Source: Lysobacterales bacterium
Lineage (GTDB): Bacteria > Pseudomonadota > Gammaproteobacteria > Xanthomonadales > Marinicellaceae
Reading direction: 5' to 3'
DNA: 59,571 nucleotides
NCBI GenBank assembly: GCA_027067055.1
Contig: JAMOMK010000104.1
Coordinates: forward strand, 1-59,571
In this document: positions 17,705 through 26,443 of the stretch, piece after piece
How the letters are laid out: the number at the start of each line of letters is the position of its first letter
Numbering within the stretch: position 1 is the stretch's first letter
Notes under the pieces: generated by a model
Database searches by the model: none
What the model saw: only the letters and a program-made list of their open reading frames with translations
What the model was told of the DNA's origin: nothing
Made by a program: the position numbers and the translations under genes

Positions 17705-18620
17705 TACTCGCCTCTGCAGTTGCATCATGTGGGTGTAATGACTCATGGTGGCGCACACGTAACCAAAATCCATCAATATCTTTTTGCTGACACAGAACGT
17801 GCTTTATTCGTCGAGCGGCATCTTCACAATACAGGAAATTTTTACCATTGATACGGGCAAATTCCTGCTCATCTTCTCGTTTAACAGCTGCTTGGACTGC
17901 TGTTTGTAATGACTCTTCAACTAAATCAATATATTTTTTTAATGGAATTTGTTTTGTATCTAGCTTGAGAAAGGTGCGTATATGAGCCGTCGAACGTTGT
18001 GAGTGTGGTGTTGCATTAATCCCTTCTTCGCTACCAAGCCATGACAGCACCTTATCAAAATCTAAATTGTCTTTATCAAAAGTTTGATTAAAATTTTCCT
18101 GAATAAGACTTCGAGCCAATGCTGCAGAGCACGGGCAGGTACTTGAATAAGTTACACTGAAATCAAGTTCAATATGCGTTATTTTTTCTTTTTCTCTCAC
18201 AACTAACATGGACACGGGATAACTACGCCAACCAGAATTATCACTGATAAGTGCTTTTCGACGGATTAAAGCATCAAAATCAACTTCAATTAATGCGTTG
18301 TTACTTAAGTCAGCATGAGATTGTAGAAAATCATTAGTGAGTTGTGACAAACTAGCAAAATCAATCTCCTGATGTGAAAAAACCTCATCACAGGCAAGGT
18401 AAAGTCGTGACATATGTATGCCTCGTTTACTTTCATGATCAAGAGAAACCTCAGCGCGAACTCGTGCTACTGCTGGTGGTATAGTGGCATCAGCATTGAC
18501 GTTAATTGGCATCTCAATTTCTGACATCCCAACCCATTCCAATGTTCCTGCCACTTTTGCTTTAACATCAGCGGCTACATCTGGAAGAGTGCAAAAAATT
18601 GGCTTTGTTTTATCTAACAA
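17697..18620 (-). CDS. folE2: GTP cyclohydrolase FolE2 (type IB)
   Basis: A 307-residue protein matching the metal-dependent type IB enzyme, which converts GTP to 7,8-dihydroneopterin triphosphate for folate (and queuosine-type) synthesis. Diagnostic stretches are TCPCSAALARSLIQE, holding the active-site cysteine of the YSSTCPCS segment, then GSEEGINATPHSQRSTAHIR, conserved in FolE2 proteins. FolE2 is the form bacteria use when zinc is limiting or in place of FolE, and it is unrelated in sequence to FolE. It heads the minus-strand set folE2, GNAT, rubredoxin. No second folE copy is visible in the window. Confidence 0.9.
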   Translation of the reverse strand: MLDKTKPIFCTLPDVAADVKAKVAGTLEWVGMSEIEMPINVNADATIPPAVARVRAEVSLDHESKRGIHMSRLYLACDEVFSHQEIDFASLSQLTNDFLQSHADLSNNALIEVDFDALIRRKALISDNSGWRSYPVSMLVVREKEKITHIELDFSVTYSSTCPCSAALARSLIQENFNQTFDKDNLDFDKVLSWLGSEEGINATPHSQRSTAHIRTFLKLDTKQIPLKKYIDLVEESLQTAVQAAVKREDEQEFARINGKNFLYCEDAARRIKHVLCQQKDIDGFWLRVRHHESLHPHDATAEASSD

Positions 18621-18753
18621 TGGATCTATTCCTAATAAATTTATCCCATATATAAGGATTTAAAATGCAATTATAAGTGAAACTTCATTTTTTTTAAGCT
18701 TTTCTCATCAGTTTTATCATTTTTAATCTCACAACAAAACAATAATACCAATA

Positions 18754-18769
18754 TGTGACGTTCATCACA
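18754..18769 (+). promoter_or_regulatory. CRP/Vfr/Clp-type binding site
   Basis: TGTGACGTTCATCACA matches the CRP consensus TGTGA-N6-TCACA in all ten conserved positions. Its centre (18761.5) is about 60 bases upstream of the start expected from the TATTAT/TATATG -10 region at 18809-18818, the class I position for the kinase gene. It is also 140 bases upstream of divergent folE2. Confidence 0.6.
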
Positions 18770-18859
18770 AATCAATGCCCAAAAAGTTAAGTATGCATTC
18801 AATTATGTTATTATATGATGGATGCTTGAAATTGTATGAGAGACTTTTTGGGGAAATTT

Positions 18860-20983
18860 ATGAAAAAATTTGGACATTATGAAGTAACAGCAGAACTAGG
18901 CCGTGGAGGAATGGGTGTTGTTTATAAAGGATGGGAGCCTTCGCTTAATCGTCAAGTTGCCATCAAATGTTTAGGCGAACATTTGTTGAACGACAAAGAC
19001 TTGGTTGAGCGCTTTACTCGTGAAGCCAAGGCAACTGCTGCCTTAAACAACCCAAACGTGATACAAATTTATTTCATTGGCGAAGAAAAAGGACAACCAT
19101 TTTTTGCTATGGAGTACATAGAAGGACAGTCACTTGATGATATATTAAAAGGCGGCAATTCTCTATCAGTTAAACATGCAAAAAACTTGTTAAAGCAAGC
19201 TTGTCTAGGGTTGTCAGCAGCTCATGAAAAAGACTTAGTTCATCGCGACATAAAACCTGCCAACCTAATGTTAACAAAAGATGGTACGCTCAAAATTGTT
19301 GATTTTGGCATTGCTCGCACACGTGAATATGGTGACAAACTCACCAATACCGGAGAATTTGTTGGTACACCTGGGTATTTATCTCCCGAAGTTTGTATCG
19401 GCAAAGAAGTGGATTTACGCTCTGATATTTTTTCTCTTGGCATCGTATTTTATGAAATGCTTGCTGGAAAAGTTCCTTTTGAAAATGATAGTCCTTTAGG
19501 TTTAATGTTAGAAGTGGTTCAGTCTGATATTCCTGACATTCGCGCTTTAAATAAAAAAGTGGATAAAAAAACGTCTTTTATCCTCAATAAAATGATTGCC
19601 AAATCACCTGATGATCGTTACCAAAACTGTAACGAAGTCATTCGTGACTTAGGTAATATTATCGATAATGAAACCATAGTCAATATACAATCCAATGCAA
19701 CTGTTGTTGCTAAAACGGTTAAACCAAAAATATCTGAGCAAATTACTTTACCTACTATTGATGCTATCACAGAACAGAACTTAACTCCAGTAACTGAAAA
19801 AAAATCTGGGAACGGTAAAAAATGGTTAATGGCTGCCACGGTCTTTGCTGTTCTTGGTGCCGGTGCCTTTGGTTATTACAATGGCTACCTCCCTGTTCCA
19901 CAATCATCATCCAATCAACAAATCGTCACACTGACAGATTCTGTTGACACAAATCCAAAAGAATCAACTAACTCCTCGAACCCATCCACATCTCAAGTAC
20001 TAGGACCCAACTCAAAATCTAAGATTAAAGGCCAAGGCATTATGGTTGGTTTATCTAGTATGTTTGGAGAATCAAATGAAAAAGATGAAGTCAGTGTTGA
20101 TGAATCAAGTCAAATTAATTTTCCTGAAGAATCACTTGCATCAACTGAGCTCTCTTCAGAAGTTGAGCAACCTCTAGCAGCTGATTTTAATATCGAAACC
20201 GACAGCACATCAAGCCTCTCGATATCCGATCCAAATGAAAACCATGCAATAAATAGTAATAACAGCACTGGTGAAAACTTAATAACACAATCTAGTGATG
20301 ATTCAAAACCAACACAGCAGTCTGGTTCAACTCAAACACCAACCATTCAGGTCTCTGATGTTAAAGCCATTACTTTACCTAAACAAAGTGAGCTACAAAC
20401 TCTAGCGGTCAATACGCCAACACAAAAGAATATTATAGCCGAAAGTAAAACATCAATTCCTCCAATAACTGTAGAGTCAAGTTCACTTGTTGCTCAAAGT
20501 GTACAACAAAAACCTAAGCGATACATTCCCAAAGCTGTTCCTCTTAATAAAGGAGTTGTAGTTATTGCTTTTGGTGATCCAGCTGTAGCTAACCCCATTG
20601 AAAAAATTCTTGAAAACCAATTAAAAGCGCAAGGCATAAAAGTCATGAACGAGCAATTCATCCCTGGTATGAAGAAATTGCTTGATAATGACTTGGATCT
20701 AGCTGAATTAAAAAACCTTATCCAAAAACATGGTGGTCAAGCCATGGTTATTGCCAATATTAATTATGTTGGCTCTCAACAACTCAACTATGCAGGCCGC
20801 AGCAGTGAACTAATCAATGCGCAGTTAGATGTTGATGCCTACGAAATCAAATCCGGTGATAGTATTGGTTCTGGTTATGGTGCAAAACTAAGTTATACCT
20901 CATTAAATGCGACAGATGAAGCAACCGAAGCTGTCATGCAATTTACCGACCGCCTAACCACTAGCATCAAAAATAAAATCTAA
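18860..20983 (+). CDS. Membrane-anchored Ser/Thr protein kinase with periplasmic C-terminal domain
   Basis: A 707-residue Hanks-type kinase. The catalytic domain spans residues 7-265: glycine loop GRGGMG (14-19), VAIK with K36, catalytic loop HRDIKPANLM (near 130), DFGIAR, and APE-like GTPGYLSPE. A transmembrane helix (WLMAATVFAVLGAGAFGYY, about 322-340) is followed by some 200 residues of Ser/Asn/Gln-rich linker. The C-terminal domain is about 150 residues (KGVVVIAFGDPAVANPIEKIL onward) and looks like a periplasmic alpha/beta lipoprotein-type module. No PASTA repeats are present. The ATG at 18860 has GGGG upstream; an earlier in-frame ATG at 18836 has none. No phosphatase gene is adjacent. 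A CRP-type site lies upstream. Confidence 0.88.
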   Translation: MKKFGHYEVTAELGRGGMGVVYKGWEPSLNRQVAIKCLGEHLLNDKDLVERFTREAKATAALNNPNVIQIYFIGEEKGQPFFAMEYIEGQSLDDILKGGNSLSVKHAKNLLKQACLGLSAAHEKDLVHRDIKPANLMLTKDGTLKIVDFGIARTREYGDKLTNTGEFVGTPGYLSPEVCIGKEVDLRSDIFSLGIVFYEMLAGKVPFENDSPLGLMLEVVQSDIPDIRALNKKVDKKTSFILNKMIAKSPDDRYQNCNEVIRDLGNIIDNETIVNIQSNATVVAKTVKPKISEQITLPTIDAITEQNLTPVTEKKSGNGKKWLMAATVFAVLGAGAFGYYNGYLPVPQSSSNQQIVTLTDSVDTNPKESTNSSNPSTSQVLGPNSKSKIKGQGIMVGLSSMFGESNEKDEVSVDESSQINFPEESLASTELSSEVEQPLAADFNIETDSTSSLSISDPNENHAINSNNSTGENLITQSSDDSKPTQQSGSTQTPTIQVSDVKAITLPKQSELQTLAVNTPTQKNIIAESKTSIPPITVESSSLVAQSVQQKPKRYIPKAVPLNKGVVVIAFGDPAVANPIEKILENQLKAQGIKVMNEQFIPGMKKLLDNDLDLAELKNLIQKHGGQAMVIANINYVGSQQLNYAGRSSELINAQLDVDAYEIKSGDSIGSGYGAKLSYTSLNATDEATEAVMQFTDRLTTSIKNKI

Positions 20984-21019
20984 AATATCCGATATAGAAA
21001 CTCACTTTAGAGTGCCATT

Positions 21020-21066
21020 GCTAGTTATCAACCCTGCGGCATTATACCGCAGGGTTGATAACTAGC
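21020..21066. terminator. Perfect 20-bp stem hairpin
   Basis: The arm 21020-21039 (starts GCTAGTTATC, ends CCCTGCGG) is the exact complement of 21047-21066, with a 7-base loop CATTATA. No T tract follows on either strand, so it may be a rho-independent-like barrier, an RNA-processing site or a protein-binding palindrome. It sits 36 bases after the kinase stop. The gap 20984-21290 holds this hairpin and the receptor promoter. Confidence 0.6.
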
Positions 21067-21192
21067 GTGTTGGTACAATAAAGCTGTGTTTTGAACAGTT
21101 TAAATTTATCGGGCAAACTAGATTCTCATATCAATATAAGCAATTATAAGAAGCTCCGTTGTTAAATTTTTGTTAAGACAAGCAATTAATTG

Positions 21193-21247
21193 TTGACACG
21201 TACGACTAATTTAGTAGTATGTAGTTAGTAATACGACTGCTTTAGTA
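21193..21247 (+). promoter_or_regulatory. Receptor promoter with paired operator-like repeats
   Basis: TTGACA (21193-21198) and TAGTAT (21215-21220, 16-base spacer) form a plausible sigma-70 promoter. A 16-base motif TACGACTAATTTAGTA (21201-21216) recurs as TACGACTGCTTTAGTA (21232-21247), 31 bases apart or three helical turns, one copy over the promoter and one just downstream. This looks like a repressor operator pair. Confidence 0.45.
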
Positions 21248-21290
21248 CTAAGCAGCTATTATTTAACCATTTAATAAACTGGAGAAGAAA

Positions 21291-23987
21291 ATGAAAATAA
21301 AACTTAATCCAATTGCATATGCAATTAAAAGTATACTCTATACAACATTGGTTGTATCAATAGCCGCAGGTGGCGTTGCATCTGCTCAGACTAAAGAAGA
21401 AAAACAAGAAGAGATCAAAAAAGAAAGTTTAGATAGAATTGTTGTTACAGGCTCTCGTATTAAGAGACTTGACTTAGAAACAAGTGTCCCAGTACAAGTA
21501 TTTGATGCTGACTTTATCGAAGCAACAGGGGCTTCTACTGTACAAGATTTCTTATTTCAATCCAATATTGCAGGCCCTGGACTGTTCAATGAAAACTCTA
21601 CATTATCACAAACTGCTGGAACGGCAAACTTTGATACCAGAGGTTTTGGAGCCAATTATGTTGTTGTATTGCTTAATGGTCGAAGACTGCCAGGAGACCC
21701 GCTAGGTGGAGGCTCAGCTACAAATATTAACTTAATACCTCTTGGGGCTATTGATAGAATTGAGTATCTTTCTGATGGAGCATCTGCAATTTATGGTGCG
21801 GATGCAATTTCAGGTGTTATTAATATCATCACAAAAAAGGATTTTGATGGAGCCAATGTAAATATACGTTTAGCTGAAACCTCTAAGAGTGATGGTGAAT
21901 TTAGTGATATTTCTGTAGCAATTGGCTCTACCTTTGATAAAGGCAGCATGTTCATTGGCTTTAACTGGTCACAGCAGGATGACATTGATGCAGCAACTAG
22001 ACCACTAATTAGATCAGGGGTTGCTCCTGACGGAACAGACGGTCGTAGTCCAACGGGCTTGCCAGGAACATTTATTGATTTCGGTTCAGGAATTTCATTC
22101 CCTGATCCAAGTTGCCCACAATCAAGTATCAGGCCTGCAACTTTTACAAGTTTAGGCTCTGACTGTGCTTTTGATTTTGCTCCTTTATATGATGCAATTC
22201 CTGCACAAACAAGACAGTCAATTTTAGCAACTGGGGATTATCAAACCTCTGAAAATGGTATGGCTTATGGTGAGTTTCGCCTTAGTCGTAATGTTACTGA
22301 AGTACGTAATGGTGCAGCTCCTGCTTTTTTTAATATAACAGGTGCTCAATCGTTACTTGATATTGACCAACAACTTGGAACTGATTTGTTTAATTCACCT
22401 TCGGTTTTTATCTTACGGCGTTCAGTTGATGCAGGACCACGAGCAACAGATAATACCAATACTGCACTTTCTGCAGTTGTTGGTTATGCCCACTCTTTTG
22501 GAGTGCATACTTTGGACGTAAGCTATCAAGCAGTTGACTCTGAGCAAAACCGAGTTGGTGTTGGTGGGCAAATTTCAAAATCTGCTTTAGAAGCCGCAGT
22601 TCAAAGCGGTGTTTTTGATCCATCTCAAGTTTATGACCCTAATTTTTATGCTGTTAATGGTCTAACTATATCTACCCAGCGCCAAGCAATTGGTAATGAA
22701 GATGTTTTTAGGGCAGATTTAGATGGTTATTTTAACGTTGGTTTTGGCAATAGTGACTTAGGTTATGCAGTAGGTTTTGAAAGTAAAGACCAATCATTTT
22801 TTGACCGGGCAGATGTTGCCTCATCTACAGGTGATGTAGCAGGTGGTGCAAGTTCTAACGGTTCAGGTGAAGCACAAGTTCAAGCTATGTATGCCGAGCT
22901 GTCATTCTCTCCGGTCAAAGGTGTTGAGTTAGGATTGGCAGGAAGATTTGATGATTATGACTGGAACAATAATCTCACATCAGGTGGTGATAGCCAATCT
23001 ACATACCGCCTTTCAGCATCATGGAAGCCCACAGATAATTTTATGGTTCGTGGTTCTTATGGTACAGGATTTAGAGCACCAACCTTGGGTAATTTATTTC
23101 TAGGGCGTTCATTTGGTGTAACAAGAGCTGTTGATACTACAATTTGCAATCAAGTAAGTGCAAACCCAACTTCTACTCAACAAGACATAGATAATGCTTG
23201 TCGATTACTTGAGATTAGATCGGTAGGAGGTGGGAACTCAGCTCTTGAAACAGAAGACTCTACATCTTATAGCTTAGGAATGGTATTTGAACCTATTGAA
23301 AATTTAAGTTTTTCATTGGATTATTACAATATTGAAGTTGAAAACAAAATTGGCTCATTAGGAGTGCAAGAAATCATTGATAATGAAGCTTTGTTCCCAC
23401 ACTTGATTACTCGTGTTAATGGAACATTGACCTCGCCAGGTGCTGAAGTACGGTCAAATTTGCAGAACCTTAATCAAGAAAATGGTGAGGGTATTGATTT
23501 TACGAGTAAGTATGCTATCAATACTGATTTTGGACGCTTTGGGTTTGATTTAAGGGCAGCTTATCTTATCAGTCATGAACGTCAAATTTCGATATTGCAA
23601 CCGTTATGTGATGGTAAAGGAACAACGAGTGAGCCAGAATGGAGGTGGAATGGTCAAGGCAATTGGAGTAATGATGCGTGGAATGCTACGCTTAATTTCC
23701 GTTATATTGGAAGTACAAGAGACTTACCAGCGGGAAGAGATACGGTCAATAACTCTTGTGATGTCAATCCTACCAGACCAGCTCAAGATGTAGATGATTA
23801 TATTGAGTTTGGTACATCTGTTAGTTATAACTTTACAAAGTCAAAATTAACCTTTGGAGTAAGAAACCTACTCGATCAAGAACCTCCTTTTTCAGAGGTT
23901 GCTGCAGGAGGCTGGCCGTGGTTTGATCAAGCTCTATATGATATTCGCGGTAGAAATTATTACTTGAATTTTAAATATGACTTTTAA
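21291..23987 (+). CDS. TonB-dependent outer-membrane receptor
   Basis: An 898-residue receptor. The signal peptide covers residues 1-33 (ending ASA-Q). A TonB box region (DRIVVTGSRI, about 46-55) is typical of the proteobacterial receptors whose plug begins VVVTGSRI. The plug domain runs to about 185 (NGRRLPGDP, LSDGASAIYGADAISGVINIITKK). The barrel follows, ending in the outer-membrane signature YLNFKYDF. It imports a ligand across the outer membrane using TonB/ExbBD energy. The ligand is not evident; receptors of this subgroup are often used for carbohydrates or peptides rather than siderophores. GGAG precedes the ATG. It stands alone, flanked by an operator-like promoter and an intrinsic terminator. 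Confidence 0.92.
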   Translation: MKIKLNPIAYAIKSILYTTLVVSIAAGGVASAQTKEEKQEEIKKESLDRIVVTGSRIKRLDLETSVPVQVFDADFIEATGASTVQDFLFQSNIAGPGLFNENSTLSQTAGTANFDTRGFGANYVVVLLNGRRLPGDPLGGGSATNINLIPLGAIDRIEYLSDGASAIYGADAISGVINIITKKDFDGANVNIRLAETSKSDGEFSDISVAIGSTFDKGSMFIGFNWSQQDDIDAATRPLIRSGVAPDGTDGRSPTGLPGTFIDFGSGISFPDPSCPQSSIRPATFTSLGSDCAFDFAPLYDAIPAQTRQSILATGDYQTSENGMAYGEFRLSRNVTEVRNGAAPAFFNITGAQSLLDIDQQLGTDLFNSPSVFILRRSVDAGPRATDNTNTALSAVVGYAHSFGVHTLDVSYQAVDSEQNRVGVGGQISKSALEAAVQSGVFDPSQVYDPNFYAVNGLTISTQRQAIGNEDVFRADLDGYFNVGFGNSDLGYAVGFESKDQSFFDRADVASSTGDVAGGASSNGSGEAQVQAMYAELSFSPVKGVELGLAGRFDDYDWNNNLTSGGDSQSTYRLSASWKPTDNFMVRGSYGTGFRAPTLGNLFLGRSFGVTRAVDTTICNQVSANPTSTQQDIDNACRLLEIRSVGGGNSALETEDSTSYSLGMVFEPIENLSFSLDYYNIEVENKIGSLGVQEIIDNEALFPHLITRVNGTLTSPGAEVRSNLQNLNQENGEGIDFTSKYAINTDFGRFGFDLRAAYLISHERQISILQPLCDGKGTTSEPEWRWNGQGNWSNDAWNATLNFRYIGSTRDLPAGRDTVNNSCDVNPTRPAQDVDDYIEFGTSVSYNFTKSKLTFGVRNLLDQEPPFSEVAAGGWPWFDQALYDIRGRNYYLNFKYDF

Positions 23988-24065
23988 TACCTTAGTATTA
24001 ACTCTGAATTCCAGTACTACATTTCAAAGTTAATATAGAAACAATCTATATATATTCATAACTAA

Positions 24066-24099
24066 AAGCTAATTACTTTCGAGCAATTAGCTTTTTTTT
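24066..24099 (+). terminator. Intrinsic terminator of the TonB-dependent receptor gene
   Basis: AAGCTAATT (24066-24074) pairs with AATTAGCTT (24085-24093), followed by a run of T to 24099. The rest of the gap to 24234 has an AT-rich promoter-like stretch (TATATAATATATT near 24133) and a GCACC/GGTGC hairpin at 24213-24228 just after the purU stop. Confidence 0.85.
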
Positions 24100-24234
24100 G
24101 CGATACCTCTTTACACGTACTACTTTTTTCGTATATAATATATTACACAAATTAATACAAAGTAAATTACTTTTTATTATATTTGTTTTTCCAAAAAATC
24201 AGGATGACTTTTGCACCAAGGATGGTGCGCTTTT

Positions 24235-25080
24235 TTAAAAAACAACTGTTTTATTTCCGTGAATAAAAACTCGGTCATTAAGTACCAATGACAAAGCGCG
24301 AGATAACACTACTTTTTCCACATCACGCCCTGCTCTTTGCATATCTCTCCAATCAAAACGATGATTAACAGGGATTATATTTTGTGCGATAATCGGACCT
24401 TCATCTAAATCACGGGTGACGAAGTGTGCTGTCGCTCCAATGATTTTAACACCGCGTTCAAAAGCCTGTTTGTAAGGGTTTGCACCGATAAATGCTGGTA
24501 AAAAGGAGTGGTGAATATTGATAATTTTTTGTTTATAAGTGTTGACGAAATTTTCAGTTAGGATTCTCATGTATTTGGCTAAAACAATATAATCAAAATC
24601 GTAGCTATTTATTTTTCCCATGACCTCATATTCGTGTTCCATGCGATTAACTCCCAGTGCAGAAACATAATGAAACGGAATATCAAAACGTGCCACTAAC
24701 TGTTCTAATGTTTTATGATTACCAATCACAGCCTGTATGTCTGCATCAAGTTCACCTGCGGAATGGCGAATTAAAATATCTCCCAATGCATGAGATTCTT
24801 TGGTCACTAGCAGAACAATTTTTTTCTTTTCGGGTGTGACAAGTTGCAAATTGGCATGAGTAGGTAAAACACTGAGCAACTCAGACTCTAAATCTTTTGC
24901 ATTGAAATGACCACTGACAACACTGCGCATAAAAAATTTGCCCGAACCTTTATCCACAAACTCTTGGTTGCTATCAATATTCAATCCACGCTGAAAAAAT
25001 ACTTTTGATACAAGATAGACTAAGCCTTTAGCATCAGTGCAATCAATTAGGATACGTGCTTTATTTTTTGAATTTTTCAT
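24235..25080 (-). CDS. purU: Formyltetrahydrofolate deformylase PurU
   Basis: A 281-residue cytoplasmic enzyme hydrolysing 10-formyl-THF to formate and THF, which supplies formate for PurT and balances one-carbon pools. The N-terminal ACT domain covers residues 8-85 (LIDCTDAKGLVYLVSKVFFQRG). The formyltransferase-type catalytic domain carries INIHHSFLPAFIGANPYKQAF with the active-site Asn/His pair, then GATAHFVTRDLDEGPIIAQ with the catalytic Asp. Length is normal for the family. It is divergently transcribed from hemL with 70 bases between starts. No ribosome binding site is obvious. Confidence 0.92.
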   Translation of the reverse strand: MKNSKNKARILIDCTDAKGLVYLVSKVFFQRGLNIDSNQEFVDKGSGKFFMRSVVSGHFNAKDLESELLSVLPTHANLQLVTPEKKKIVLLVTKESHALGDILIRHSAGELDADIQAVIGNHKTLEQLVARFDIPFHYVSALGVNRMEHEYEVMGKINSYDFDYIVLAKYMRILTENFVNTYKQKIINIHHSFLPAFIGANPYKQAFERGVKIIGATAHFVTRDLDEGPIIAQNIIPVNHRFDWRDMQRAGRDVEKVVLSRALSLVLNDRVFIHGNKTVVF

Positions 25081-25150
25081 TAATAATCTGTTATGTTTTC
25101 ACAAAATTTTCAATTGCACCTATAATAACCTTTTTTAATAAAAAACAACT

Positions 25151-26434
25151 ATGAATAACCACGATTTATTTACACAAGCACAAAAATTTATCCCAGGCGG
25201 TGTTAATTCACCCGTTAGAGCATTTAAAGGAGTTGGTGGCGATCCATTATTCATAAAAAAAGCCAAAGGTCCATACATCTATGATGTCGATGACAAAGAG
25301 TATATCGACTATATTGGCTCTTGGGGTCCGATGATTGCAGGGCATTGCAATAAAAAAGTATTAAAAGCAGTGCACAAAGCCGTCGATAATGGCATGAGCT
25401 TTGGTACTCCCACCCAGCAAGAAGTCACAGTTGCTGAAAAAATGTGTAATCTCATTCCTTCAATGGATATGGTTAGGATGGTGAACTCAGGAACTGAAGC
25501 CACAATGAGTGCTATACGTTTAGCTCGTGGTTTTACCAATCGTGACAAAATTATTAAATTTGAAGGCTGCTACCACGGACATGCCGACTCCTTTTTAGTC
25601 AAAGCAGGCAGTGGCGTATTAACACTTGGCATTCCTGGCTCACCAGGTGTCCCATCAGCTGTAGCAGATTTAACATTAACCGTTCCCTATAATGATTTAG
25701 ATGCTTTAGAGAGCATGATGAAAACTCATGGCGATGATGTCGCTGCCATTATTGTTGAGCCAATTGCTGGCAATATGAATATGATTTTACCACAAGCGGG
25801 TTATTTGCAAGGCATGCGTGATTTGTGTGACAAATACGGAGCGGTCTTAATTTTTGATGAAGTCATGACCGGCTTTCGTGTCGCCCTAGGCGGTGCACAA
25901 GCAGTTTATGGCATTACCCCTGGTTTAACTACCTTTGGTAAAGTCATTGGTGGTGGGTTGCCAGTCGGAGCCTTTGGTGGGCGCAAAGACATCATGTCAT
26001 ATATTGCTCCACTTGGTCCCGTTTATCAAGCAGGGACTTTATCAGGTAATCCAGTTGCCATGACCGCTGGTTCGGTTATGCTGGACATCATTTCTGTTGA
26101 TGGTTTTTATGATGATTTGGCAGTAAAAACACAAAACTTAGTTGATGGTTTGCAAAGTATTGCAGATAAAAACAACATTGCCTTTAGAACGGTCAATGTT
26201 GGTGGCATGTTTGGTATGTATTTTAGTGACGATGTTAACATTCATAATTTTGATGATTTAACCAAGTGTGATGAAAATCGTTTCAAAAAGTTTTTCCACA
26301 GCATGTTGGAACAAGGTGTTTATCTTGCTCCTTCGGCTTTTGAGGCTGGTTTTGTATCCTCAACCCATGATGAAGTGACTTTAAGCAAAACATTAAAAGC
26401 AGCAACCTTTGCCTTTTCAGAGTTAAACACTTAG
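25151..26434 (+). CDS. hemL: Glutamate-1-semialdehyde 2,1-aminomutase HemL
   Basis: A 427-residue PLP enzyme that makes 5-aminolevulinate in the C5 pathway of heme synthesis. Conserved stretches are [18 protein letters not shown] at the N-terminus, [35 protein letters not shown] (cofactor Asp), and [18 protein letters not shown] containing the Schiff-base lysine. Length and motifs are standard. A membrane-protein gene follows nine bases after the stop, so the two may be cotranscribed, although no functional link is evident. Confidence 0.95.
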   Translation: MNNHDLFTQAQKFIPGGVNSPVRAFKGVGGDPLFIKKAKGPYIYDVDDKEYIDYIGSWGPMIAGHCNKKVLKAVHKAVDNGMSFGTPTQQEVTVAEKMCNLIPSMDMVRMVNSGTEATMSAIRLARGFTNRDKIIKFEGCYHGHADSFLVKAGSGVLTLGIPGSPGVPSAVADLTLTVPYNDLDALESMMKTHGDDVAAIIVEPIAGNMNMILPQAGYLQGMRDLCDKYGAVLIFDEVMTGFRVALGGAQAVYGITPGLTTFGKVIGGGLPVGAFGGRKDIMSYIAPLGPVYQAGTLSGNPVAMTAGSVMLDIISVDGFYDDLAVKTQNLVDGLQSIADKNNIAFRTVNVGGMFGMYFSDDVNIHNFDDLTKCDENRFKKFFHSMLEQGVYLAPSAFEAGFVSSTHDEVTLSKTLKAATFAFSELNT

Positions 26435-26443
26435 GAAACTAAA

